Origin: Pinus tabuliformis
Lineage: Eukaryota; Streptophyta; Pinopsida; Pinales; Pinaceae
Length of the DNA: 64,000 nt
Reading direction: 5' to 3'
Assembly (NCBI GenBank): GCA_031772625.1
Contig: CM062810.1
Coordinates: forward strand, 450,306,014-450,370,013
Shown here piece by piece: positions 44,111 to 54,000 of the stretch (positions within the stretch are counted from its first letter, which is position 1; the number at the start of each line of letters is the position of its first letter). The notes beneath the pieces were generated by a model. The model did no database searches and was not told the origin of the DNA. It saw only the letters and a list, made by a program, of their open reading frames with translations. The position numbers were made by a program, and so were the translations under genes.

Positions 44111-45977
44111 ATCAATTTATATTTAAAATACAACTTTGTAGTATATTAACTTTTGGTTTATAGTACATTTTATATCAAGATCTTTTTTACTTTGTTTGTT
44201 GAGCATGTTCTTCAATGTTTTTTTATTATTATTTTTTTTGTCCTAATTATTTTTAATTGTGGCAAGTGACTAAATTGTTAAGTTTTATTGGTTTTACTTA
44301 AAATTGTGGATGGTTGCAAAATGAATTAAAGTTTAAGTGAGTATTTTGATTATTTTGACTAATTATAAAGTAAAGGGGATTTTATCTAAAGTCATGTGAA
44401 AGTGAATTTATATTTTATTTAAATTTAAATTTAACTTTATTAATATATTTTCTAAATTAAGTATTTTGGATATTAAGTAATTAATTAAATTTAAAATTAA
44501 CTATTTTTATGATTATATATATTTCAATAATGTTGTATTCTTTTAATTGTTTACATAATGCTAAAATGTTTTATTACCAAACTTTATTGTTTTTGTATAC
44601 AAATAAACAAGTATTAAGTTATTATATTAAGTTGTTTTATATTTGCCTATTTTAAATTCCATGGATGTTAAAATTTCTCATTCAATTAGTATTCTTGGAC
44701 ATCATTGTGATGTTGTGTCATTTATATTAGATCTAACGACATGTAAATAAACATGAAAATTGCAATAATTTAATAGTTAATAAATACATGTTATTATTTT
44801 TATTAGTGATTTTTGTAAGTCATGATGCATTGCTTGATATTCAATGAACATATGTTATTGGTAAAAAAAAAAAGATTGATTTGAGCAATAAAATTATGGA
44901 GTCATGGATACAAATTGCTAATATACAGTATTCTATCTAGGTGTTTTGTGTATATAGATCATGCACCGGTCTAATGTCTTCATAATGTTTATGATGGGCC
45001 TCTGAAATATGTATTTTTATGATTTGATAAAATAATTGCCATATTAGCAGAGAAATATTTGATTTTATATGTGTTTTTTATTTTATAGGTATGGGATTGT
45101 AATGTTTAGGATGTTCTAGACATTTGTGCAATTTTGAATTTGCTCTAAATTTTAAAGTGCTTAATACTTTTATATAGGCATAACAATATCCAAAACTTGA
45201 TAGATTTTTTAGAAATTTTAAAGGAACTTTATTTTTGTCCATTAATTTGAGATTAAATTACGTGTTACTTGTGGCTAGACTGCAAGTTAAGCTTTTAATT
45301 TTTTTTTTAATTATGGAATAATATTATTGTTTATGTAGCAATTATGTGTATTTTTTCCAAAACAAGTGGAAAGCAATTAAAAAACAAATGGAAACAAGGA
45401 GGAATTAAAGAACGTTACAACCTTTGTTATTTGTAATTGTGGTGTTTAATAGTATTTAATGTCTAAACACTTAAAGACAATTATAAGGGTTTTCAAATAC
45501 TTTTAGATACTTAGATTTTACTTTTTTGGCCAATTGACATTTGGTATGATTTGAAGTACAATGTCTAATATGCTTACAATTGAACATCTTTGACTAATGA
45601 AATTAGTTTTTAGAACACTTTTCTCTGGTATTATTTATTGTAGTTGATACTAACAAGCCTTTAAAGAGTAGTATTATTTACATTGTAGAATCATTATTTG
45701 ACTTGATGATATACTGGATTCAGGTGATGTCTGCTAGTTTGGGTGGAATCTGTTATAAAACAATGTTATGCAATTGTGAATGATTTTGAGTCATGGAATG
45801 TGTGATTGTGGAATTGTCAAATTCATTGCTACAACTTATAAAAGAGGAGTCTGATAATCAGAAATTGCATTCTGCAAATAAATCAGAGAAAAGGAAAAAA
45901 CAATGAGTGGTTTTACTTGGTGCAAGGGGATTCGTTGCAGTTTTACTTGGTGCAAATTTTTATGCCGTTGCATGCAA
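44111..45977. other. No gene seen; AT-rich
   Basis: No coherent frame in either strand; no repeat borders recognised. Confidence 0.5.
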
Positions 45978-46266
45978 TACCTTTGTTCAAATCCATAGAA
46001 TAGTGAATGATTATCAAAGGACAACATGCAAGAAGGTTTTCTGTGTTAACATCTTTGTTCAAATCCAGAGAACAGTGAATGACTATCAAAGGCCAACATG
46101 CAAGATTTTTTTTTGTGTTAACATCTTTGTTCAAATCTAGATAACAATGAATGATTGTCAAAGGCCAACATGCAAGAATTTTTTTTTTGTGTTAACATCT
46201 TTGTTCAAATCCAGAGAAGAGTTAATGACTGTCAAAGGCCAACATGCAAGATTTTTTTTGTGTGAT
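45978..46266 (+). repeat. 72-bp tandem repeat, four copies
   Basis: Copies of CTTTGTTCAAATCCAGAGAA followed by CAGTGAATGACTATCAAAGG, CCAACATGCAAG and a T run plus GTGTTAA start at 45981, 46053, 46125 and 46199. The 72-base period is a multiple of three, so the first two copies read as a 24-residue protein repeat; the third shifts. Confidence 0.92.
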
Positions 46267-47439
46267 TTAGATGTTAAATTTGTTGATTCACTATGTCTCA
46301 AGTGAGAAAGAATTTCCACAGATTGTAATGCTAAAATCAGGAGATATTAAATGCACCTCTAAATCTCATAGTCATTTTTGTTGTGTATGTCTACTTGGAA
46401 TTTGTATTCCAAGATGAGTGGCTATGGAAGCTTTAATTATTGCATTTCTAGACAATTTTGGTGCAATATGTTTTGTTCAAATTGACACATTTACTAAAGT
46501 ACATATCCAATTTAATGTTGTTATAGAACTATGATTAATATTGAGTGATGGTTTTTATTTGTAATTACTCTAGCCATGTGTGGCTAGAATGTTATTTGTT
46601 ATTTATGGCATAGTAGATAACGATTTCAATGTCTAGCGAACAATATGATACAAAGTTAGCCTGCCCACCTTGGTTTGCAATTTAATGTAGTTATAGTTTT
46701 ATGATTGCAATTGAGCAATGGTTTCTTATTTGTTATCTTAAATTAGAGTTGTTTATTATAGAAAGCTATATTGTAATTTGTTTTTGAAGCTAATAATTGG
46801 ATTCTATTTTATTTATACATTTTGAAACAAATTTACAGTTGTTGTCAAAAATTCTTTACGGAATTTTGGAAATTAAATATTGTGTTTTGAAATTTGTTAA
46901 AATGGTAATAATGCTTTTGTTGCTATTATTTTAAATTTCATAAATGTCTTTAGTTTTAAATTATGTTTCAATTGCTAAAAAATGCAATGTTCAAGATTCC
47001 TTATGGCATTTTCATCCACTCTTTTGTCACAGTGCTAGGTACTCATTTTTGTAGTATTGTGAAACAAAAAAACAGGGAGAGAAGATAATCACAAAGACAA
47101 TGTAGACTAGATAATACATGAGGTCTAAAATTTCGTAGTATCATATGTGTTGATTGAACATTGAATGCAATCCATGCTCTTAATGATATAAATCATTGTC
47201 ACATTTGGAAAAAATTTCAATTTGTCTCAATATACTTTATGGTAGCAAATAATAGTTTTGTGTTGAAAAGGATCAAAATAGCAAGAAATTGATCACAAGT
47301 TCTACAGATTCAACCTACATAGATTAAAGCATTTATTTTATTATCATGGTGACTATTTATTTGACTCATTTGTTGTTTTTCTTCACTTTTGCTATAGTTT
47401 AGTTGAAATACGACATGAAATTGTAAACCACTTTTGAAT
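46267..47439. other. No gene seen; AT-rich
   Basis: A few AAATTG-rich stretches and no protein-like frame. It could be the leader of the Helitron-like element that starts downstream, but no 5' terminus was recognised. Confidence 0.45.
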
Positions 47440-47613
47440 TTGCTTATCTCATGGACATGATGCTGCTTTGCATTCATTGCATACAAAATTGACTCCTAAA
47501 TATGTTCAGGATCTTCATCATGTTAATTATCTTGAAATGTACTTGAAAGGATTGTGTACACCTTCTTCTATTTGTGCTCAAACTACTTTTAACTTATGGG
47601 GGGATGCATTTTG

Positions 47614-47806
47614 TATCAAATGGTTCTCCAATTCATTGTTAGTTTTGGTCAATGTTTGGCTATTTACAAATGACCAATCATATCTACGGTTCAATTCAAG
47701 CATTCATGGTTATCAAATGGTTCTCCAAGTCGTTGTCAGTTTTGGTCAATGTTTGGCTATTTACAAATGACCGATCATATCTACGGTTCAATTCAAGCAT
47801 TCATGG
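47614..47806 (+). repeat. 97-bp tandem duplication
   Basis: TATCAAATGGTTCTCCAA starts two near-identical copies at 47614 and 47711, both containing GGTCAATGTTTGGCTATTTA and CTACGGTTCAATTCAAGCA. It lies inside the N-terminal part of the Helitron-like coding region and disrupts it. Confidence 0.92.
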
Positions 47807-48009
47807 GTATTAATCTAATATTTTGCTACATCATCAAAATTCTGCATGTGGACATTTTGAACGACTAATGCTACATAACATAATAGATAGTGTAGCTTTA
47901 GTAACTAGAATGATTGACTCGTGCATTTGCCCATACCGATTCTCACATGGACAATTTAACAAATTTTCAATTGAGCCAATCTTATTTGAACAAGGTTTCA
48001 TTATCTATT

Positions 48010-48560
48010 GACGAAATTTCAATGGTTGTCGTGATTCTTTGTTTGAGTCCATTTGCACACTTACATGATGTTTTGATATATCTAATATCAGAAAAAAAAA
48101 AATTACACAAACTTTTTACAATTGTTTCGTTTGCAATGATGATAAAGTTATCAATTGCTTACAGCAACACCTGAGTGTTAAAAACGTTGAACACCACACT
48201 TGCTGGTTAAAAATGCGTCGAAAAATGAATTTTGATGTGATTATCACCGAAAACTCATCTAAAAAGACAAGAGCAATCTATCAATGATTGGCAAGCTTAT
48301 ATTATAAATTTATCAATGCCATATGCATATGGACATATAGAGGGAAAAGGTTTTGAAATACAATGGATATGTGAACTCTTTGAGGTTAACATATATATAT
48401 GAAATATATAAACAAAGATATTTCCTTGAGATTCTATTCATCAAAATTTTTCTCCAAAGTCATATACCTTATGAATATACCAATATCTACAACACATGCA
48501 CATTTCCATGCAATTCTCAAAATTCAGAATGTTGAGAATATTAGTGACATTGACAATTCA
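48010..48560 (+). pseudogene. OTU cysteine-protease-like domain of the Helitron protein
   Basis: In one frame NGCRDSLFESICTLT (from about 48021) corresponds to the OTU Asp-x-x-Cys-hydrophobic-Phe catalytic motif, here with Ser (codon 48036-48038) in place of Cys. About 270 bases later comes MPYAYGHIEGKGFEIQWICE, then LFEVNIYI, fitting the E-(x)-I-x-x-[LI]-C-x-L-[FY] strand of OTU domains. The final HAHFHAIL (48490-48518) fits the catalytic His segment. The reverse copy at 63417-63840 keeps Cys (DDCLFESI), which supports the reading. OTU enzymes cleave ubiquitin or polyprotein chains; the role within transposons is unknown. Multiple frameshifts break this copy. Confidence 0.6.
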
Positions 48561-48842
48561 ACACACATGCTCCAAGGAATCTCGGAAAGATATAACTGCG
48601 AGTTGACCTCAAGTGTACCTTGTAGATATCCTAATAGCTAAGAACCCAGGTTTACTAGATGTTATACTCAATTGAAACATCTGCCAATTGACAACATAGT
48701 AAAAAAAAATGTTGTAGTATCAAAGGATTCCACATCATCATATGAGGACAATAATCCTTTTCCAATAGAGACACAAAATAACAAATAAGTCTCCACTTTT
48801 TTTTCCAATGCCTATAGTAAGCAGTACACTCACTTACATTAA

Positions 48843-49421
48843 TTGAAATCTGCAATACAAGCACAAGGTGCTATAATACAAGAAGCACAAAAGCAATATG
48901 TAAAGTCAAATAAAGAAATTGAGGCATATTTGCAATCAATCCAAGACACACCTACATATTCATTTTTCATTTGTGATATATTGTCCTTTCGAAATGACAT
49001 GCAATCTATTAACAAAGACATATTATCTACTATTTGCTATCTGATGCTTGCTTCAGAGTTCAAAACCATTAAACTCAATTAACAAATATGTAAATCTTGT
49101 AATAACGCAATACTCAATGAAAAAGTGCCTACATTTGCATCGCCTCTTTATATTTGACGAATTGAAAAATTGATGTCCATTGCGCAATTGACATATCTAG
49201 AAGAGAGGTTCGTGGCACCAAAGATGGATTTTGCACAAATAAGACTACTTGGCTACAAAATATCACAAATTGGATTAACAGGAACAATTATAAATGTTCC
49301 TTCTAGTCTAAATGGAATTCAGAGAGCAATGCCTAGAGAAATTGATGACACTATGACAATGGGAATTATGCTAAAAAGAAAATTAGAATACAAGAGTGCT
49401 TGTTTGTCTCAAAATATTTGA
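48843..49421 (+). pseudogene. Helitron N-terminal region (DUF6570-like)
   Basis: One frame with one or two stops. It begins with a Gln/Lys-rich helix (AIQAQGAIIQEAQKQYVKSN) and then ICKSCNNAILNEKVPTFASP (CX2C, 49086-49145), LTYLEERFVAPKMDFAQIRL, GYKISQIGLTGTIINVPSS and LKRKLEYKSACL. This series is the segment that precedes the Rep nuclease in Helitron/Helentron proteins. It follows the OTU part and precedes the deleted Rep region, in the order expected for a complete protein. Confidence 0.75.
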
Positions 49422-49439
49422 GTCAAGAAAGTGATGTGT

Positions 49440-49866
49440 TCATTACATGACTTGTGCAACACATCACTATACAAAATCAAACAAATAGAAATAACTATGA
49501 ATGGAAAGAACATTTTGATCGAAGTAGACAAGGCCATTAGAACGATAGTCTAAAAATGAAGGAACTAGACTCACCAAATGTAGATAATGATATAGAACAA
49601 GAAACTAAAACACTTGTTAAGACAAATTATCTGAAGAACTGAACTTCCTGACATTGTTCTTTGGATCAAGTTGCCCTGCTAATGTTATCAAATGCTTTTC
49701 GTATCAAAAAATTGCATAATGGGAATTGTTGCACATGCCTAGTGACGTTTCAACACATATTACGAACATATTTTTTAAAGAAAATTGTATTTTGATAGAC
49801 CAGGTCTCTAACTCAGCTTGGATTTCTATTTTCAAAGGAGAGCTAAAAGAACAAAACTAGGACACA
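49440..49866 (+). pseudogene. Junction where the HUH Rep nuclease should lie
   Basis: One frame reads KLSEELNFLTLFFGSSCPAN, the usual entry to the Rep domain, but within about 60 residues it reaches WELLHMPSDVSTHITNIFF and KGELKEQN, which belong just before the helicase. A Rep domain of roughly 300-400 residues with its HUH and catalytic Tyr motifs does not fit in the gap and none is seen, so an internal deletion is inferred. Confidence 0.6.
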
Positions 49867-51330
49867 TTGGAATACCATGAAATGATGAGACAATTAAATC
49901 AAGAGCAACAGTCAATAATCAAACAAATAGTTCTATGGAAAAAGAATAATCTTGGTAATTGTTTCTATTTGTTTATCACTGTAGGTGCAGGTATAAGAAA
50001 AAAATTCATGCACAGGTGCTTTACTATGCACTCATACGACTTTATAGCAAAAACTTACAAAGTGACCGTTTGAAAATAAAAAGGTCTAATAATTTTCTTT
50101 ATTGGCAAAGTTGCATATATTACACATGGTGTTATATTCCATTTAGCTTTTCATTTGCCATTTTCACCATGTCATATGGTACCATTAGCTTCTAACACAC
50201 TCGATGTATTGAGCAAAGAATATGAACAACTTAAATTTCCGTTGATAGATGAGTCTTCATTAATTGGATCTCGATTGATTTATAGCATTAACAAGAGACT
50301 CTGTGAAATTATGCATACTTCGGCTTCCTTGTTTGGGAACCTTGACATAGTATTCTATGGTGACCTATGTCAACCATAGCTTGTAAGTGATTGTTGGATA
50401 TTTGAACAACCACATTTTAAACGAACTAGTGCTCCTTACAATTTTTGGATAGAAAATGTGAAACTTTTGAACTAAAACATGTAATATGACAAGACAATAA
50501 AGAATTTGTATCCATCTTAAACAGAATTAGGACATGTTCACATACTAATGATGATCTTGCATTCTTGAACAAACATTGTTCTAGGTTGAAACCAAATGAT
50601 CCAACTTTTCCATATTTGTTTTATTTAAACAAGAATGTAAATGAACATGATGAACGAATGTTGTCTCTCATCAACAAAGTAACAATTATATTAAATGCAT
50701 ATGACAGAACAATTGAATCAATAAATATAAATTGCAATAAACAGATGAAATTGCAATTTCCATCTTCTATTATGTTGAAAGAAAATATGTTTGTTGAACT
50801 AATTGGTAGAAATTATAATATTCAGGATAGCTTGGTCAATCGCGCTGAAGGAATTTCTAGAGCATCAACAACATCTGAAAATAGTGCAATTTGGATCAAA
50901 TTTGTTGATCCAATTGTTGGCACTATTAAACATGAAAAATGGTGCATCTGTGCAAAGATGGAATAATGTCTATGTGGACACCTGTTACTAGAGTTTGTAG
51001 GAATAATGAATCAAACAACAAAATTAGTTTTACAAGAGAACAATTTCTTGTCCAACTGGCATGTGCACGAACTATACATTGATCACAAGGGTTAACAATG
51101 GACAAATTGGATTTTGACCCAAAAGGAGTTAGGCAACATGGACTTGTTTATATTGCACTTTCTCATGTCAAAGATATTAAGTCCTTGTATTTATTAAACA
51201 AATTGGAACATAGTAACTTTTCTCTCAATGACAAAGTTGTTATTGAGCTAAATAGACTTAGACAAAATGCCTCCTATGAGCTTGAATATAGCATATATCA
51301 AAATAAAACAATTGACGATTTGACAATATG
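49867..51330 (+). pseudogene. PIF1-type helicase domain of the Helitron protein
   Basis: Motif order is that of the SF1 PIF1 family. LNQEQQSIIKQIVLW is the Q-motif-like entry. LFITVGAGIRKKF (49967-50005) is a decayed Walker A, with the GKT changed. After a frame change come YYALIRLYSKNLQSD and HLAFHLPFSPCHMVPLASNT. Walker B is LIDESSLIGSRLIYSI (DE at 50248-50253), with motif III DIVFYGDLCQP at about 50346-50378. The C-terminal core has LNKHCSRLKPNDPTFPYLFY, MLKENMFVELIGRNYN, QLACARTIH-SQGLTMDKLDF (one stop) and HGLVYIALSHVKDIKSLYLL. At least five lesions. The enzyme would unwind DNA during rolling-circle transposition. It is fused in design to the endonuclease downstream. Confidence 0.85.
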
Positions 51331-51955
51331 TTCATTGAACACTTGTAATTTGTCCTTGCATTTCAAAGATATCATTATTGGATAGCTATGATCTAATGAG
51401 TGTTGACATTTTTTGTTTCCAAGAAACAAAAACAAAATCATCTCCATCGAATCCATTATTGTCTAGAAAATATGACTACATACATTTATACCATTTACAT
51501 GGAATTCTCACATACTATATAAAAAATATTGTGGTTGAGAATCATTTCACTTATACAAAAGACGAATTTGAATCAACAATTGCAACATTCCATGTTGTAA
51601 AAAAACCCATTATAGTTGCAAATGTATATATTGCACCAAATGCAAAAATTGAAGAGATAATTAATTTCATCAAATTCATTTTAGAGCACACATGCAACAA
51701 CTAGCCAATTGTGCTTGTTGCTGATTTCAATTTGGACATGTTGAAAACTAGCCATCAACAAAAAAAAACTACTTTCATTTATGCAAAATAATGACTTCAA
51801 TTTTCATACAAAAGAACCAAAAATTGACTATAGCTCAATGCTAGATCACTTTTGGACAAAATTTTCAGCTACTACTATTTCTTTCCATGTCTTTGATGCT
51901 TATTAGACAGATCATCATACTATTTTTCTTACCATATCTTTGTTGTCACCTTGAG
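51320..51955 (+). pseudogene. C-terminal EEP endonuclease domain fused to the Helitron helicase
   Basis: Directly after the last helicase motif the frame gives TICSLNTCNLSLHFKDII; a one-base shift near 51375 leads to YDLMSVDIFCFQETKTK. The Asn of SLNT and Glu of QET are the first catalytic residues of the endonuclease/exonuclease/phosphatase fold. FHVVKKPIIVANVYIAP and PIVLVADFNLDML (51705-51740; consensus GDFN) follow, then LDHFWTKFSATTISFHVF and TDHHTIFL (51907-51930; consensus SDHxP/I), preceded by a TAG that replaces a likely Trp. All motif positions of a complete domain are present in about 200 residues. The wording differs from the LINE endonucleases in this window. The domain in this position defines Helentrons. 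Confidence 0.8.
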
Positions 51956-52599
51956 TCATTTCTCCAATGTTTGTATTCTACAATATCATTGTTGGCTTGT
52001 CACATTTGGAAATGTGCACCTTTGACATATGCCTTGATTTGCAAACATTGAAAAACAATTAAATTATGCAACACAAAAAACAATAAAACAACAAAAACAT
52101 GCAAATATCGAATTTCGGCAAGTCTTTAAACCGTGAACATAAATTTTCTCTATTTTTCTTGTATAACTATCATTTTTTATGCGATGTTTGGTATGCAATT
52201 TACTCATTTTCATTTCCACTTTGTTGTAGTTTGCTCCATATACTGAATAGTATTATTTGCTTTAGCTTGTAATTCATATTTCATTATTTCTTGTGCGGCT
52301 GCGTTTGATTAAAAAAAAAGTACCCATGGTAATTCTTAATAACACATTTCCAAAAGTGAACAATATGTATATTTGCCAATGAAATCTATAAAACATTTTC
52401 TTTATTGTAACTTATGCACATTTACTACATAAACACAAACCAATGGTTAATAGTACCATAAAAACGGAATTCATGTATATATAATTTATTATTGTAGAGT
52501 AAACATTGTTTTAAATGTTCTTTGTACACTTGTCCCTTACTTAATGACTTGCATTTTCATTTTCAGGCAACGATATGTCCAGTCATTTGGAACAATATC

Positions 52600-53975
52600 A
52601 TGGAAACATCTAGCTCTAGAAAACAAATATTGGAAGAACAAATGGTGGAAAATGAGAATCCAAAAAGGTTAGGTTTGCGATGCACTAAATGTTTTTATAG
52701 TAAAATGACATATTTGCTTTAAATCAATGTTAGTGTTTTTTGAAGCATGTTGTTTTAATTTTGCATATAAGCAAAGCAAAAACAATGGAAACAATATCAT
52801 CGTCAAATCATTGAAATTTTCTCAAGAGCATATGCAAAAACTTTTGAAGGTGATATATTAGTTATTTATGGGTCAGTACAAACTAAAAGTCCTAACTCTC
52901 CTACAAAGGTGCGGCCGCTTCACGTTGATTTGGTTGATAGTTGCGGCCTACTGACTATCACAGTGAACATGGACAATAACCTTATAGAGCATTTCAAAAA
53001 ACATGTTTATTGCTAGAAATAGTGTTCGAATTACATATTTTGCAATTAGAAACAAGGGTATTTATGAAAGAGGAGACACAAAATGTTGCATAATGTTATA
53101 GGACAAAACCACAGTTGAATCAGTAGCACAAGTTTGTAAAAAATGCAAATTGGATCCAGATACAACAATACACACTCTTGTTGTTTCCACTGATGCATAT
53201 GCAATTGGGTCAATAGGAGAAATTGTAATAGCTTGCCACAAAAATAACAAGAAACTAGAACTCAATATAAAATATGGTGAAGCTACGGAGGGCAATGCAA
53301 TTGTAAGTTTGTTGCTAGAATAACTATACTTGCATTTTAAACAAAAAAAAAGATAATAGTTTCTTTGAAACTGTGTTATTGTATCTTTGTTTTACATTGT
53401 TATCAAGGTAGCAATTATCTCATTATCTTTTTTGCATAGATTGCTTAACCAAAAATATGTTGCCTGGTTAACTGTAACTGCTATTGAATGATACTCATAG
53501 AGATCATTTTTTCAAAATAAAGTATGAATTAGCATCAAAGATGACTCTACTCTATCTGTTCAAAAACATTGTCATAAATGATGTGAAAGGGAGTCAACAA
53601 TTACACTCTTGATCAACAACTGTGAGCCATTGAATGATGAATGTGCAAGAGCGCATTTATTGTCTTTTGTAATGTCAAGAAGGCAAGTATATTTACCAAT
53701 AGATTATTTTTTCAAGTATCAAGAGTTTTAGTTTGATGTGCAAAATCTTGGATTTTGATAATACATATTGGTTCTAACAATTCAATTTTCCTTGGGGAAA
53801 AAACACAAATCCAGTGAGTGTTGAAAGCCAGAAATGTTTTCTCTCCTCCTTTTTAGCGAATTTGCGATAAATGCAAACAACTTGTTCTTCCAACCACATA
53901 TAAATTCACAATTTGTAAATATGGCACAACCTTTACCTATGAGCACAATGTTGAATGCATGCCGAAAACATAGAA
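52600..53975 (+). pseudogene. RPA-like (OB-fold) protein next to the Helitron ORF, intron-containing, decayed
   Basis: A short first exon-like frame (METSSSRKQILEEQMVENEN, 52600-52667) is followed by a block at 52780-52990 (SRAYAKTFEGDILVIYGSVQ, HVDLVDSCGLLTITVNMDNN). After a frame change another runs to 53302 (SVRITYFAIRNKGIYERGDT, KLDPDTTIHTLVVSTDAYAI, ending at a GTAAGT donor). A third part reads ESTITLLINNCEPLNDECAR and YLPIDYF (53590-53720). A last part after a TTTTTAG acceptor reads ICDKCKQLVLPTTYKFTICK (53858 on), a partial zinc ribbon. This order fits the large subunit of replication protein A as carried by many plant Helitrons, where it may protect single-stranded transposon DNA. The similarity is moderate. 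Confidence 0.45.
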
Positions 53976-54000
53976 TTGAAAAAATGATTGTATGTTGCAA

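Larger units (their letters stand above)
47440..54000 (+). mobile_element. Helentron-like Helitron, decayed: OTU, helicase, endonuclease, then RPA-like gene
   Basis: Fragments in consistent + orientation give an N-terminal unknown part (HGHDAALHSLHTKLTPKYVQ at 47455), an OTU protease-like region, a Helitron-specific region (ASPLYI, LTYLEERFVAPKMDFAQIR), a PIF1-type helicase and a C-terminal EEP endonuclease, followed by an intron-containing RPA/OB-fold gene. Typical plant Helitrons encode Rep/helicase plus RPA; the OTU and the fused endonuclease are marks of Helentrons, described mainly from animals, fungi and algae. The HUH Rep segment is missing (see 49440-49860). Termini and insertion site were not identified, so the limits are those of recognisable coding. 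Stops and frameshifts make it non-autonomous. Confidence 0.78.
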
